Origin: Bradyrhizobium sp. WBOS07
Lineage (GTDB): Bacteria; Pseudomonadota; Alphaproteobacteria; Rhizobiales; Xanthobacteraceae
DNA: 64,000 nucleotides
Assembly: GCF_024585165.1 (NCBI RefSeq)
Contig: NZ_CP029008.1
Location: 5,971,501 to 6,035,500, forward strand
Direction of reading: 5' to 3'
Part shown: positions 50,737-60,081 of the stretch, one piece after another
Layout: each line of letters starts with the position of its first letter
Numbering within the stretch: position 1 is the stretch's first letter
Notes under the pieces: model-generated
What the model saw: only the letters and a program-made list of their open reading frames with translations
What the model was told of the DNA's origin: nothing
Databases searched by the model: none
Program-made: the position numbers and the translations under genes

Positions 50737-53529
50737 ATGTCCCTCCAGACCGCACCATCCGACGGCACCGATCGCGCCAACCGGCCTGACGACGTCCAGG
50801 TCACGGAAGCCGAGGCGCGGCTGCGGGACGACATCCGCCTGCTCGGGCGCATCCTCGGCGACACCGTGCGCGACCAGGAGGGCGCCGACTTGTTCGATCT
50901 GGTCGAGCGCATCCGCCAGACCTCGATCCGGTTTCACCGCGACGAGGACCGGCTCGCCCGCCGCGAGCTCGAGCAGATCCTCGACAGCATGTCGACGTCG
51001 GAAACGGTGCGAATCGTCCGCGCCTTCAGCTATTTCTCCCACCTCGCCAATATCGCCGAGGACCAGAATAACATCCGCCAGATGCGTGCCCGCAGCGCCA
51101 ATGGCGGCGGCTCCGGCGTGCTGGCGGAAACGCTCGCCCACGCCAAGGCGGCGGGTATCAGCGCCGACGGCTTGCGCGACTTTTTCAAGACCGCCCTGGT
51201 CAGCCCCGTCCTGACTGCGCATCCGACCGAGGTCCGCCGCAAGAGCACCATGGACCGCGAGATGGAGGTCGCGCACCTGCTCGACCGCCGCGAGCGCGTG
51301 GCGCTGACCGCAGAGGAGGCGGAAGCCAGCGACGAGCAGCTCCGCCGCGAGGTGCTGACGCTGTGGCAGACCAATCTCTTGCGACGGACCAAGCTCACCG
51401 TGCTCGACGAGGTCGCCAACGGCCTATCGTTCTACGACTACACCTTCCTGCGCGAGGTGCCGCGGCTGATCAACGCGCTGGAGGACCGGCTGGAGCAGGG
51501 CGGCGAGCAGGCCGCCGGCGAACTCGCCTCGTTCCTGCGCATGGGCAGCTGGATCGGCGGCGACCGCGACGGCAATCCCTTCGTCACCGCCGACGTGATG
51601 CGCGGCACGCTGCGGCTGCAGTCGAGCCGGGTGATGCAGTTCTATCTGGAAGAGCTGCACGTGCTCGGCTCGGAATTGTCGATCGCGGCGCATCTTGCCG
51701 ACGTCTCGGAGGAGCTGCGCAACCTGGCGGAACGTTCGCCGGACACCTCGCCGCATCGGAGCGGCGAGCCTTATCGCCTCGCGGTCTCAGGCATCTATGC
51801 GCGCCTGACCGCGACGGCCGAGAAGCTCGAGGTCGAGATCACGCGCCGGCCGGTCGGCAAGGGTGCGCCTTACACCAGCGTCAAGGAGCTGCAGGCCGAT
51901 CTCGACGTGCTGCACCGCTCGCTGATCTCCAACAACGCCCGCGTCATCGCCCGCGGCCGGCTGCGGCTGCTCCGCCGCGCGGTGGACTGTTTCGGGTTCC
52001 ACCTCGCCCGGCTCGATATCCGCCAGAACTCGGCGGTGCACGAGCGCACCATCGCCGAGCTGATGGATGCCGCCAATCCCGGCATGTCCTATCTCGCGCT
52101 CGGCGAGGAGGCGCGCATCTCGCTGCTGACGAACGAGTTGCGCTCGACGCGCGCGCTGGTGTCGCCCTTCGTCAAGTACAGCGACGAGACCATGGGCGAG
52201 CTCAACGTGTTCCATGCCGCCGCGGAAGCGCACGCGAAGTTCGGCTCGGACGCCATTCCCCAATGCATCATCTCGATGTGCAAGGGCATGTCCGACATGC
52301 TCGAGGTGGCCGTGCTCTTGAAGGAGGTCGGCCTCGTTCACCCCTCCGGCCGCAGCGCCATCAACATCGTGCCGCTGTTCGAGACCATCGAGGATCTGCA
52401 GGCCTCGTCCGGCATCATGGACCGCATGCTGTCGCTGCACGATTACCGGCGTCTCGTCGACAGCCGCGGCAGCGTACAGGAGGTCATGCTCGGCTATTCG
52501 GACTCGAACAAGGACGGCGGCTTCGTCACCTCGGGCTGGGAGCTCTACAAGGCCGAGATCAATCTCGTCGAAGTGTTCGAGCGCCATCACGTGCGCTTGC
52601 GCCTGTTTCACGGCCGCGGCGGCTCGGTTGGCCGCGGCGGCGGGCCGAGTTACGACGCCATCATCGCGCAGCCCGGCGGCGCGGTGAACGGCCAGATCCG
52701 CATCACCGAGCAGGGCGAGATCATCTCGTCGAAATATTCCAACGCCGAAGTCGGCCGTAACAATCTGGAGATCCTCGCCGCCGCAACGCTGGAGGCCAGC
52801 CTGCTGCATCCGCGCCGGAGCGCGCCGCGCCGCGAATATCTGACCGCGATGGACGAGTTGTCGAACCTCGCCTTCAAGGCCTATCGCGGTCTCGTCTACG
52901 AAACCGAGGGCTTCGTCGATTACTTCTGGTCATCGACCGTCATCAACGAGATCGCGACGCTGAACATCGGCAGCCGCCCGGCCTCGCGCAAGAAGACCCG
53001 GGCGATCGAGGATCTACGCGCTATTCCCTGGGTGTTCTCCTGGGCGCAGTGCCGGCTGATGCTGCCGGGCTGGTACGGTTTTGGCAGCGCGGTCGAGCAG
53101 TGGATCGCCGCGCATCCCGACAAGGGCATGCCGTTCCTGAAAGAGCTCTACCGGGAATGGCCGTTCTTTCGCATGCTGCTGTCGAACATGGACATGGTGC
53201 TGGCGAAGAGCTCGATCGCGATCGCCTCGCGCTATGCCGAGCTCGTGCCCGACGAGTCCTTGCGGGAGAAGATCTTCGGCCGCATCCGCCGCGAATGGCA
53301 CGCCTCGATCGAGAGCCTGCTCGATATCATGGGTCAGGATCGCTTGCTTCAAAGCAACCCGCTGCTGGAGCGATCGGTCCGCCACCGCTTCCCCTATCTT
53401 GACCCGCTCAACCACGTGCAGGTTGAGCTCCTGAAGGAGCACCGCGCGCAGAACCCGGACGAGCAGGTGCTGCGGGGCATTCAGCTGACGATCAACGGGA
53501 TTTCGGCGGGGTTGCGAAATACGGGGTAG
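50737..53529 (+). CDS. ppc: Phosphoenolpyruvate carboxylase
   Basis: 930 aa, close to the usual bacterial length. It carboxylates PEP with bicarbonate to oxaloacetate, replenishing the TCA cycle. The diagnostic sites are intact: '[13 protein letters not shown]' with catalytic His162, '[10 protein letters not shown]' (~585-594), and the glycine-rich '[14 protein letters not shown]' (~624-637). It ends '[10 protein letters not shown]', the normal C-terminus. The ATG at 50737 is preceded by 'AAGGAGCGAGCC'. An in-frame extension upstream lacks a ribosome site. No plant-type N-terminal phosphorylation serine is seen. The long structured upstream region is unusual for this gene. Confidence 0.98.
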   Translation: MSLQTAPSDGTDRANRPDDVQVTEAEARLRDDIRLLGRILGDTVRDQEGADLFDLVERIRQTSIRFHRDEDRLARRELEQILDSMSTSETVRIVRAFSYFSHLANIAEDQNNIRQMRARSANGGGSGVLAETLAHAKAAGISADGLRDFFKTALVSPVLTAHPTEVRRKSTMDREMEVAHLLDRRERVALTAEEAEASDEQLRREVLTLWQTNLLRRTKLTVLDEVANGLSFYDYTFLREVPRLINALEDRLEQGGEQAAGELASFLRMGSWIGGDRDGNPFVTADVMRGTLRLQSSRVMQFYLEELHVLGSELSIAAHLADVSEELRNLAERSPDTSPHRSGEPYRLAVSGIYARLTATAEKLEVEITRRPVGKGAPYTSVKELQADLDVLHRSLISNNARVIARGRLRLLRRAVDCFGFHLARLDIRQNSAVHERTIAELMDAANPGMSYLALGEEARISLLTNELRSTRALVSPFVKYSDETMGELNVFHAAAEAHAKFGSDAIPQCIISMCKGMSDMLEVAVLLKEVGLVHPSGRSAINIVPLFETIEDLQASSGIMDRMLSLHDYRRLVDSRGSVQEVMLGYSDSNKDGGFVTSGWELYKAEINLVEVFERHHVRLRLFHGRGGSVGRGGGPSYDAIIAQPGGAVNGQIRITEQGEIISSKYSNAEVGRNNLEILAAATLEASLLHPRRSAPRREYLTAMDELSNLAFKAYRGLVYETEGFVDYFWSSTVINEIATLNIGSRPASRKKTRAIEDLRAIPWVFSWAQCRLMLPGWYGFGSAVEQWIAAHPDKGMPFLKELYREWPFFRMLLSNMDMVLAKSSIAIASRYAELVPDESLREKIFGRIRREWHASIESLLDIMGQDRLLQSNPLLERSVRHRFPYLDPLNHVQVELLKEHRAQNPDEQVLRGIQLTINGISAGLRNTG

Positions 53530-53556
53530 GGTGATTGCCGTCGCCAAATCCTCAGC

Positions 53557-53642
53557 CGTCATGCCCGGGCTTGTCCCGGCCATCCACGTCCTACCCCGCA
53601 GCACCAAGAACGTGGATGCCCGGGACAAGCCCGGGCATGACG
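53557..53642. repeat. Palindromic repeat with perfect 23-base arms (CGTCATGCCCGGGCTTGTCC)
   Basis: Arms 53557-53579 and 53620-53642 are perfectly inverted, and CATCCACGT / ACGTGGATG extends the stem inside. Between convergent ppc and lactonase-like genes. A strong hairpin here could terminate both transcripts. Confidence 0.92.
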
Positions 53643-53659
53643 AGGAGAGAGCGTACGCC

Positions 53660-54772
53660 TCAACAGAAGTGCGCGCCCTGCGTCTCCACATAGACCGCAT
53701 AGAGCGATTGGCTCGCGGTCATGAACAGGCGGTTGCGCTTCTTGCCACCGAAGCAGACGTTGGCACAGGTCTCCGGCAACAGGATCTGCCCGATCCGCGC
53801 CCCGTCGCTCGGTGCGAACACCTGCACGCCGTCGTAGCCGGGACCGACCCAGCCGGCGCCGACCCAGATGTTGCCCTCGGTGTCGACGCGCAGGCCGTCG
53901 GGGAAGCCCGATTTGCCGTCGAGCTTCATGTCGATCAGCTTCTTCGGGTTCGACAGCTTCGCTCCGTCGATGTCGTAAGACCACACCACATTCTCCGCTT
54001 GCGGATAATGCGTAACCCCGGTGTCACAGACATAGAGCTTCTTGTAATCGTGGCTGAATGCGATGCCGTTCGGTTTGAACGGCTCGTCCGCGACCTTCGC
54101 GACCTGCCCGGTCTGGGTGTCGAGGCGATAGACGGCTTCCTTCTGATGCGGCTGCGGCGAGCCGGTCTTGGCAAGCTTGCCTTCATAGATGCTGATCGCG
54201 CCATAGCCGGGATCGGTGAACCAGATCGCCTTGTCGTTGGGATGCACGACCATGTCGTTCGGCCCATTGAGCGGCTTGCCATTGGCCTGCTCCGCCAGCG
54301 TCGTCAACGAGCCGTCATGCTCAAAGCGGACGAGGCGGGTGCGCTCGGCGGTGAGCTGACGCCCCTCGGTATCGAACGAGTTGCCGTTCGACTCGTTCGA
54401 GGGCTTGCGGAACTGCTCGGAGATGTGGCCGTCGTCATCGAGATAACGGAGTTGCCGGTTGGCGGGGATGTCGCTCCAGACCAGATATTGACCCTGCGCA
54501 TTCCACGCCGGCCCTTCCGCCCAAAGGCAGCCGGTGTAGAGCCGCTTGATCGCGGTGTTGCCGACCTTGGCCTTGAAGCGCTTGGGGTCGATCACGACGA
54601 TGTCGGGGTCGGGATAGCGCTGCGGCTCGGCATTGGCGCCGAAGTCGCGGGCATCGGCCTGTGATGCCAGGACGGTCGAGGTGGCGAGTGCCGCCGCGCC
54701 CTTGAGGAGCGTGCGGCGGCCAAGGCCGCCGCCGACAATCGTGTCGTCGGAGTTGGTCAGTATTCTTGTCAT
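53660..54772 (-). CDS. SMP-30/gluconolactonase/LRE-like protein, Tat-exported
   Basis: 370 aa. The N-terminal 'GLGRRTLLKGAAALATSTVL' is a twin-arginine signal with likely cleavage after 'ADA' (~42), so the mature protein is periplasmic. The mature part is a six-bladed propeller of the SMP-30/gluconolactonase type: 'CLWAEGPAWNAQGQYLVWSD', 'NGPNDMVVHPNDKAIWFTDPGYG', 'KPNGIAFSHDYKKLYVCDTG' and 'GFPDGLRVDTEGNIWVG' supply the metal-binding Glu, Asn and Asp residues. It should hydrolyse a lactone or similar ester. Possible sugar-acid lactones would feed hydroxyacid or tetronate routes elsewhere in the window, but there is no direct link. Confidence 0.92.
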   Translation of the reverse strand: MTRILTNSDDTIVGGGLGRRTLLKGAAALATSTVLASQADARDFGANAEPQRYPDPDIVVIDPKRFKAKVGNTAIKRLYTGCLWAEGPAWNAQGQYLVWSDIPANRQLRYLDDDGHISEQFRKPSNESNGNSFDTEGRQLTAERTRLVRFEHDGSLTTLAEQANGKPLNGPNDMVVHPNDKAIWFTDPGYGAISIYEGKLAKTGSPQPHQKEAVYRLDTQTGQVAKVADEPFKPNGIAFSHDYKKLYVCDTGVTHYPQAENVVWSYDIDGAKLSNPKKLIDMKLDGKSGFPDGLRVDTEGNIWVGAGWVGPGYDGVQVFAPSDGARIGQILLPETCANVCFGGKKRNRLFMTASQSLYAVYVETQGAHFC

Positions 54773-54901
54773 GGTTTCCTCCCAAAGTTCGTTGGAAGGC
54801 CACCATCCGCCCGTATTCGGGCGTAAACCGGGGCGATCTCTGGCTAAGACAACCAGAGATCGCAGGGCAGGGATGCCGGAAATGCGGCTCGACGAAACTC
54901 C

Positions 54902-55816
54902 TTACACCGGATCCCAGGTGAAGATGTCGGCGGAGCGGTCGAGCTTGTAGAACGAGCCCTTCAGCGCCGGCATGCCGTGTTCGGCGATCGATTGCGGCGT
55001 CCAGCCCTCGCTCCGCTGCACCGAGCGGATCGGCCGGTTTTGGCTGAACAGGAAGATTTCGTTCATGCGCACGCCGAAGATCTGCCCGGTGACGTCCTTG
55101 GCGGAATCGCCGAGCAGATAGCCGCAGAGCGGGGCGATCTTCTCCGGGCCCATCTGCTTGATCTTCTCGACGCGCGCCTTCTCGGCCTCGGTCTCGGTCG
55201 GGATGGTGCCGATCATGCGCGTCCAGGCGAACGGCGAGACGCAGTTGGAGCGGACGTTGAAGCGGCCCATGTCGAGCGCGATCGACTTGGAGAGCCCGAC
55301 GATGCCGAGCTTGGCCGCGGCGTAGTTCGCTTGTCCAAAATTGCCAATCAGGCCCGAGGTCGAGGTGAAGTGCACGAAGGAGCCGCTCTCCTGCTCGCGG
55401 AAGATCCGCGCCGCGGCGTGGCTGACATAGAACGAGCCCATCAGATGCACCTTGATGACGGCCTCGAACGCCTCCACGCTCATCTTGTGGAAGATCATGT
55501 CGCGCAGGATGCCGGCATTGTTGACGACGCCGTCGAGCCGGCCGAAAGCATCCGTCGCCGTCTTCACGATCTTGCTCGCCGGAATCGCTTCCGCGACGCT
55601 CTCGAAGTTCGCAACGGCCGTGCCGCCGCGCTTCTTGATCTCCTCGACCACCTCCTCGGCGGGCGCCGCGTTCGAGCCGGCGCCGTCGGACGCTCCGCCG
55701 GGGTCGTTAACCACGACCTTGGCGCCTTCGCCGGCGCACAGCAGCGCGATCTCGCGCCCGATGCCGCGGCCTGCGCCGGTGACGATGATGACCTTGTCCT
55801 GCAGTGATTTGCTCAT
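54902..55816 (-). CDS. SDR oxidoreductase, MFE-2 hydroxyacyl-CoA dehydrogenase-like
   Basis: 304 aa. 'TGAGRGIG' (13-20), 'VNDPGG' and 'NNAGILRD' are typical of the (3R)-hydroxyacyl-CoA dehydrogenase domain of peroxisomal multifunctional enzyme 2. Catalytic Ser152/154, Tyr165 and Lys169 ('NYAAAK') are intact. The C-terminal ~60 residues after 'VTGQIFGVRMNEIFLF' form an extension that in MFE-2 relatives precedes a hydratase domain, absent here. It probably oxidises a hydroxyacyl-CoA. Same strand as the thiolase-DUF35 pair upstream, suggesting a joint degradation step. Confidence 0.9.
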   Translation of the reverse strand: MSKSLQDKVIIVTGAGRGIGREIALLCAGEGAKVVVNDPGGASDGAGSNAAPAEEVVEEIKKRGGTAVANFESVAEAIPASKIVKTATDAFGRLDGVVNNAGILRDMIFHKMSVEAFEAVIKVHLMGSFYVSHAAARIFREQESGSFVHFTSTSGLIGNFGQANYAAAKLGIVGLSKSIALDMGRFNVRSNCVSPFAWTRMIGTIPTETEAEKARVEKIKQMGPEKIAPLCGYLLGDSAKDVTGQIFGVRMNEIFLFSQNRPIRSVQRSEGWTPQSIAEHGMPALKGSFYKLDRSADIFTWDPV

Positions 55817-55849
55817 GTGGGCTCTCCGCTATGCGTTCCAAATTCCGCC

Positions 55850-55946
55850 GTCATTCCGGATGCGCCGAAGGCGCAAGCCCGGAATCCATAACCACGATCG
55901 GGAGTATGGATTCCGGGCTCGTCGCTTTGCGACGCCCCGGAATGAC
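55850..55946. repeat. Palindromic repeat of the GTCATTCCGGGG family
   Basis: Starts GTCATTCCGGATGCGCCGA, ends GACGCCCCGGAATGAC, core arms CCCGGAATCCATA / TATGGATTCCGGG with loop ACCACGATCGGGAG. Nearly identical core to 46435-46532. Between the SDR start and the thiolase stop. Confidence 0.92.
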
Positions 55947-55952
55947 AGCCAG

Positions 55953-57092
55953 TTACCGCTCGTTCGTAAACACGATCGTGCCACTTGCCGCGAACATGCC
56001 GCCGACGCCGTGGCACACCGATATCTTCGCGTTGGCTACCTGCGCCGGCGCAATACCGCGCATCTGCCGCACGCTCTCTTGCAGCGCGTACATGCCGTAC
56101 ATGCCCGAATGCATGTAGCTCAATCCGCCGCCATTGGTGTTGAGCGGCAGCTTGCCGCCGGGCCGCGTGTTGCCGTCGGCGATGAACTGGCCGGTCTCTT
56201 CGTACGGCATGAAGCCGAGGTCGCCGAGGCCGAACAGCGGCAAATGCGCGAACGCATCATAGATCATGAGATGGTCGACGTCCTCATGCGCGATGCCGGC
56301 CTCCTTGAAGGCCAGCGGCCCCGCGGTCTTGAACGCGCGCGAGGAGTTGAAGGTCTCCATCTGGCTGACCATCGGCGTCTCCACGCTCTCGCCGGTACCC
56401 ATGATATAGACGGGCTTCCGCGGAAAATCCTTGGCGCGGTCGGCCGAGGTCAGGATCAGCGCGCCGCCGCCGTCGGTGACGAGGCAGCATTGCAGCAGAC
56501 GGAACGGGTAGGCGATCATGCGCGAATTCAGGACGTCGGCGACCGTGATCGGGTCCTTCATCATCGCACGCGGATTCTTCGCCGCCCATTCCCGCTGCAC
56601 CACCGCCACCGAGGCAAGCTGCTCGTGCGTGATGCCATAGGTCTTCATGAAGCGCAGCACGGGAATCGGGAACATGCTGGGCGGCCCATAGACGCCGTAG
56701 GGCGCCTCGAACTGGCCGTTGAGGCTGTCCGCTGGTGTCGAGCGCGGCAGTTTGCCGATCATCGACTTGCCGCTCTCGGCATGGGTGATCAGCACGGTCT
56801 TGCATAGGCCGGCCTCGATCGCGGCAGCGGCATGGCGGACGTGCAGCATGAAGGAGCAGCCGCCGACGGAGGTGCCGTCGACCCAGGTCGGCTTGATGCC
56901 GAGATAGTGGCAGACCTGCTGCGGCGTCTCGACCGCGGTGGCGAAGCCGTCGATGTCGGAGAGCTTCAGCCCGGCATCCGCGATGGCGTTGAGCGCGGCA
57001 TCCGCGTGCAGCTGCAGCTGCGAGGCGTTCGGGATTACCCCGAGCTCGGTGGTCTCGGCCGCGCCGACGACGGCAACCTGGTTCCTGCGCAT
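55953..57092 (-). CDS. Thiolase-like (SCPx/Ltp-type) acyl-CoA protein
   Basis: 379 aa thiolase fold of the SCP-x/Ltp type. Start 'MRRNQVAVVGAAETTELG', putative nucleophile Cys in 'GTSVGGCSFMLHV', histidines in 'DAFAHLPLF', 'TNGGGLSYMHSGMYG' and 'CHGVGGMFAASGTIVF' (C-terminal Cys/His). It is 3 bases downstream of a DUF35 OB-fold gene. Thiolase-like proteins with DUF35 partners include the Ltp2-type aldolases that cleave steroid side-chain thioesters, so it may be a thiolase or a retro-aldolase. Classification between these needs a structure-based alignment. Confidence 0.88.
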   Translation of the reverse strand: MRRNQVAVVGAAETTELGVIPNASQLQLHADAALNAIADAGLKLSDIDGFATAVETPQQVCHYLGIKPTWVDGTSVGGCSFMLHVRHAAAAIEAGLCKTVLITHAESGKSMIGKLPRSTPADSLNGQFEAPYGVYGPPSMFPIPVLRFMKTYGITHEQLASVAVVQREWAAKNPRAMMKDPITVADVLNSRMIAYPFRLLQCCLVTDGGGALILTSADRAKDFPRKPVYIMGTGESVETPMVSQMETFNSSRAFKTAGPLAFKEAGIAHEDVDHLMIYDAFAHLPLFGLGDLGFMPYEETGQFIADGNTRPGGKLPLNTNGGGLSYMHSGMYGMYALQESVRQMRGIAPAQVANAKISVCHGVGGMFAASGTIVFTNER

Positions 57093-57095
57093 GGC

Positions 57096-57509
57096 CTACC
57101 CCTTCGCCGGACGGAAGACGGGAAGGGTGATCTTGTCGTCGAGCGCCTGGAAGGCGACCTCGAGCTTCATGTCGAGCTCGAGCGCTTCGGGAGTCTGCGG
57201 GCAGTCGATGATGTTGCTCATCATCCGCGGGCCCTCGTCGAGCTCGACCACGGCGATCGCGTAAGGCGGCGTGAAGCCGGGCGCAGCGGGACGGTGGTTG
57301 ATCACGTAGCTGTAGAGGAAGCCCTTGCCGCTCGCCTTGAAGATGCTGACCTTGCGTGAGGCGCAGGACGGGCAGAACGGGCGCGGCGGGAAGTAGACAT
57401 GCGCGCAGGCGTCGCAGCGCTGCAGGCGTAATTCGCCGGCTTTGGTGCCGTCCCAGAAATGCTGGGTCTCCGGCGTCGGTTTCGGTCGCGCGCGCTGCGG
57501 TTCGGCCAT
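57096..57509 (-). CDS. DUF35 zinc-ribbon OB-fold protein
   Basis: 137 aa. The N-terminal rubredoxin-like zinc ribbon has 'RCDACAHVYFPPRPFCPSC' with Cys32, 35, 46 and 49, followed by an OB fold ('GKGFLYSYVINHRPAAPGF', 'PYAIAVVELDEGPRMMSN'). These proteins bind acyl-CoA ligands and pair with thiolase-like proteins. Its stop is only 3 bases before the downstream thiolase start, so they are surely co-expressed and likely form a complex. Start ATG 57509 follows 'GGAGGAGCCGCCA', a strong ribosome site. Confidence 0.93.
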   Translation of the reverse strand: MAEPQRARPKPTPETQHFWDGTKAGELRLQRCDACAHVYFPPRPFCPSCASRKVSIFKASGKGFLYSYVINHRPAAPGFTPPYAIAVVELDEGPRMMSNIIDCPQTPEALELDMKLEVAFQALDDKITLPVFRPAKG

Positions 57510-57683
57510 TTGGCGGCTCCTCCAAGACGGGCTTGGCGCCCGCCTGTTTCGATCTTGATGCGACAATCGACCATGGTGCGTCAACGGTCCAGCAATACGC
57601 ATGCATGCCATCATGCGCACAATGCTTGTGTCGAACTGAGCCAGCGCTATAGATTGCGCGCGCCAATATTCCGTGAGACAGAC

Positions 57684-59033
57684 ATGCCCGATTTTCCGAC
57701 ACTGGCGAAGCTCGCCGAGGACCTCGAAAGCGGCCGCACCACCGCTCGCAAGCTGGTCGAGGCGTGTATCGCCAGGATCGCCGATCCCGCAGGCGAAGGC
57801 CAGCGCACCTTTCTCCATGTCGACAAGGACGCCGCGCTCGCGGCTGCGGACGCGATGGACGGCCTGCGCAAGGTGAAGGCCGCGCCGTCGCGCTATGCCG
57901 GCATCCCGGTCTCGATCAAGGATCTCTTCGACATCAAGGGCCAGGTGACGCGCGCCGGCTCCCGCGCCCTCGACGATTCCCCGCCGGCCGAGCAGGACGC
58001 GGCGACGGTGGCGCGGCTGCGCAGGGCCGGCTTCGTCGTGATCGGCCGCACCAACATGACCGAGTTCGCCTATTCCGGCATCGGCATCAATCCGCATTAT
58101 GGTACGCCGAAGGGGGCCTGGAACCGGACCGACGGGCACGTGCCCGGCGGCTCCTCCTCGGGCGCGGCAGTGTCCGTGCTCGACGGCATGGCGCATGGCG
58201 CGCTCGGCACCGACACCGGCGGCTCCTGCCGGATTCCGGCGGCCTATAACGGCATCGTCGGCTACAAGCCGACGCAGCGCCGCGTGCCGCTCGACGGCTC
58301 GGTGCCGCTGTCGTTCTCGCTCGACAGCATCGGGCCGCTGGCGCGATCGGTCAGCTGCTGTGCCATTCTCGATGCCGTGCTCGCAAACGAGCCAATCGCC
58401 GCGCTGAAGCCGCGTCCCGTGAAGGGCATGCGGCTGGCGGTGCCGACCACGATCGCGCTCGATGATCTCGACGCGGCGGTCGCCGAGACCTTCGAGCGCG
58501 CGCTGACATCGCTGGCCGATCACGGCGCCATCATCGAGCGCATCGAGATGGCCGAATTCCAAGAGATAGGCCCGATGAACGCCAAGGGCGGCTTTGCCGC
58601 GTCCGAGAGCTACGCCTGGCATCGCTATCTCATCACGGCCAAGGGCGACGTCTACGACCCCCGCGTCTCCGTCCGCATCATGCGCGGCGAGGCGCAGAGC
58701 GCGGCCGACTACATCGATCTCGTCAACGAGCGTCGCTCGCTGATTGCCCGCGTCAACGCGCGCATCGCGCCCTATGACGCGCTGGTGCTGCCGACCACCG
58801 CGAACACGCCGCCGAAGATCGCCGATCTCGCCGACGACAAGGCGTTCACCACCCAGAACCTGCGCGCGCTGCGCAACTGCACCCTGATCAACATGATCGA
58901 CGGCTGCGCCATCTCGATCCCTGCGCATCGCCAGGGCGACGTTCCGGTCGGCCTGATGCTGGCGGGCGTGGGCGGGTCGGACCGCCGTATCTTCGAACTT
59001 GCCGCCGGCATGGAGGCCGTCATTCGTGTTTGA
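57684..59033 (+). CDS. Amidase (amidase-signature family)
   Basis: 449 aa amidase signature enzyme. Lys79 ('VSIKD'), cis-Ser157 ('PGGSSSG') and nucleophile Ser181 ('TDTGGSCR') form the triad. Start ATG at 57684. An upstream open frame reaches into the divergent DUF35 promoter region and is not credible. Its last 8 bases overlap the GTG start of the DUF2848 gene, so the two are translationally coupled. It hydrolyses an amide of unknown identity. It is similar in fold to, but not a close copy of, the amidase at 5595. Confidence 0.93.
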   Translation: MPDFPTLAKLAEDLESGRTTARKLVEACIARIADPAGEGQRTFLHVDKDAALAAADAMDGLRKVKAAPSRYAGIPVSIKDLFDIKGQVTRAGSRALDDSPPAEQDAATVARLRRAGFVVIGRTNMTEFAYSGIGINPHYGTPKGAWNRTDGHVPGGSSSGAAVSVLDGMAHGALGTDTGGSCRIPAAYNGIVGYKPTQRRVPLDGSVPLSFSLDSIGPLARSVSCCAILDAVLANEPIAALKPRPVKGMRLAVPTTIALDDLDAAVAETFERALTSLADHGAIIERIEMAEFQEIGPMNAKGGFAASESYAWHRYLITAKGDVYDPRVSVRIMRGEAQSAADYIDLVNERRSLIARVNARIAPYDALVLPTTANTPPKIADLADDKAFTTQNLRALRNCTLINMIDGCAISIPAHRQGDVPVGLMLAGVGGSDRRIFELAAGMEAVIRV

Positions 59034-59712
59034 TCTCACTTTCACCGTCGACGCCCGGGGCACCACCACGCCGTTGACGCTGCCGATCGACCAGATGGTC
59101 ATCGCCGGCTGGACCGGCCGCGATCCGGTCGCGCGCGACAAGCACATCAAAGAGCTGCAGGAGATGGGCATCGCTCCGCCGGCCTCGACCCCGATCTACT
59201 ACCGCGCCTCGGCGCGGCGGCTGACCCAGGACGACAGCATCGAATGCACCGGCGGCGATTCCAGCGGCGAGGTCGAGTTCGTGCTGATCGGCTGGCAGGG
59301 CCGCATCTTCGTCGGTTGCGGTTCCGACCACACCGACCGCAAGGTCGAGGCCTATAACGTCACGGTGTCCAAGCAGATGTGCGACAAGCCGATCGCCTCC
59401 ACGCTGTGGGAGCTGGAGGACGTCATCGGCCACTGGGACAAGATGATCCTGCGGTCCTACGCCACCATCAAGGGCGAGCGCGTGCTCTACCAGGAGGGCA
59501 CGCTGGACGCGATGCTGCCGGTCAAGGACCTCATCGCGCGCGGCTTTGATGGCGGCAAGTTCCCCGACGGCTGCGCCATGTTCGGCGGCACCTTCGCCGC
59601 CAAGGGCGGCATCCGCCCGGCGGAGCGGTTCGACTTTGAGCTTGAAGATCCCGTGCTGAAGCGCACGATCAGGCACGGCTATGAGGTGGCGACGCTGCCT
59701 GTGAGGGGCTAG
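59026..59712 (+). CDS. DUF2848 protein
   Basis: 228 aa, the usual DUF2848 length. GTG start at 59026 inside the end of the amidase gene. The sequence is a beta-rich fold with 'GWTGRDPVARDKHIKEL' near the N-terminus, 'YNVTVSKQMCDKPIAS' and the C-terminal 'FPDGCAMFGGTFAAKGGI', which resemble the fumarylacetoacetate-hydrolase-like fold that I associate with this family. Function unknown. The coupling to an amidase suggests it acts on the amidase product or substrate. Its 3' end (59656-59720) is duplicated downstream at 59851-59915. Confidence 0.9.
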   Translation: MFDLTFTVDARGTTTPLTLPIDQMVIAGWTGRDPVARDKHIKELQEMGIAPPASTPIYYRASARRLTQDDSIECTGGDSSGEVEFVLIGWQGRIFVGCGSDHTDRKVEAYNVTVSKQMCDKPIASTLWELEDVIGHWDKMILRSYATIKGERVLYQEGTLDAMLPVKDLIARGFDGGKFPDGCAMFGGTFAAKGGIRPAERFDFELEDPVLKRTIRHGYEVATLPVRG

Positions 59713-59734
59713 GTCGCGCCATAAACGGCGGTCT

Positions 59735-59847
59735 CGTAGGGTGGGCAAAGCGACTTGTCCGCCATAGCTCGAAGAGCGACGGCGGAAGCGTGCCCACGTC
59801 TTGCGAAAACGTGGGCACGGCGCAAGGGCGCCTTTGCCCACCCTACG
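59735..59847. repeat. Long variant of the CGTAGGGTGGGCAAAGCG palindromic repeat
   Basis: Ends CGTAGGGTGGGCAAAGCG and CGCCTTTGCCCACCCTACG with inner arms GTGCCCACGTC/GACGTGGGCAC-type pairing (CGTGCCCACGT and ACGTGGGCACG). It carries an extra ~25-base segment containing CGAAGAGCG not seen in other copies. Sits between the two copies of the DUF2848 gene tail. Confidence 0.85.
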
Positions 59848-59850
59848 AAA

Positions 59851-59915
59851 CTGAAGCACACGATCGGGCACGGCTATGAGGTGGTGACGCTGCCGGTGAG
59901 GGGCTAGGTCGCGCC
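59851..59915 (+). repeat. Diverged direct duplicate of the DUF2848 gene 3' end
   Basis: 65 bases starting CTGAAGCACACGATCGGGCA match 59656-59720 at 61 of 65 positions, including the stop codon and 8 bases past it. The copy begins 3 bases after the palindromic repeat ends, so the element is flanked by two copies of the same gene tail. It has no start codon and cannot encode a protein by itself. Confidence 0.92.
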
Positions 59916-59963
59916 CGGAAATCGGGTGGTTGTCGCGAGTGCGATCTGCCATACCCCACTCCC

Positions 59964-60062
59964 GTCATTCCGGGGCGCGACGAAGTCGCGAGCCCGGAAT
60001 CCATAGCCACAATCGGGAGTATGGATTCCGGGCTCGCGCCAAGAGGCGCGCCCCGGAATGAC
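59964..60062. repeat. Palindromic repeat of the GTCATTCCGGGG family
   Basis: Starts GTCATTCCGGGGCGCGACG, ends GGCGCGCCCCGGAATGAC, core arms CCCGGAATCCATA / TATGGATTCCGGG, loop GCCACAATCGGGAG. Ends 19 bases before the Oxygenase-NA-type gene, so its hairpin is close to that gene's ribosome site. Confidence 0.92.
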
Positions 60063-60081
60063 GGATGGATAGGATATCGCC

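Noticed and set aside
50057..50758. Several open frames in the gap before ppc that could be called hypothetical proteins
   Set aside because: Composition is implausible, the frames run through perfect inverted repeats and have no ribosome sites. Better treated as repeat or RNA.
57598..57617. GCATGCATGC palindrome with CGCATG/CATGCG flanks between divergent DUF35 and amidase genes
   Set aside because: Short and partly simple-sequence. No regulator nearby, so not strong enough to call an operator.
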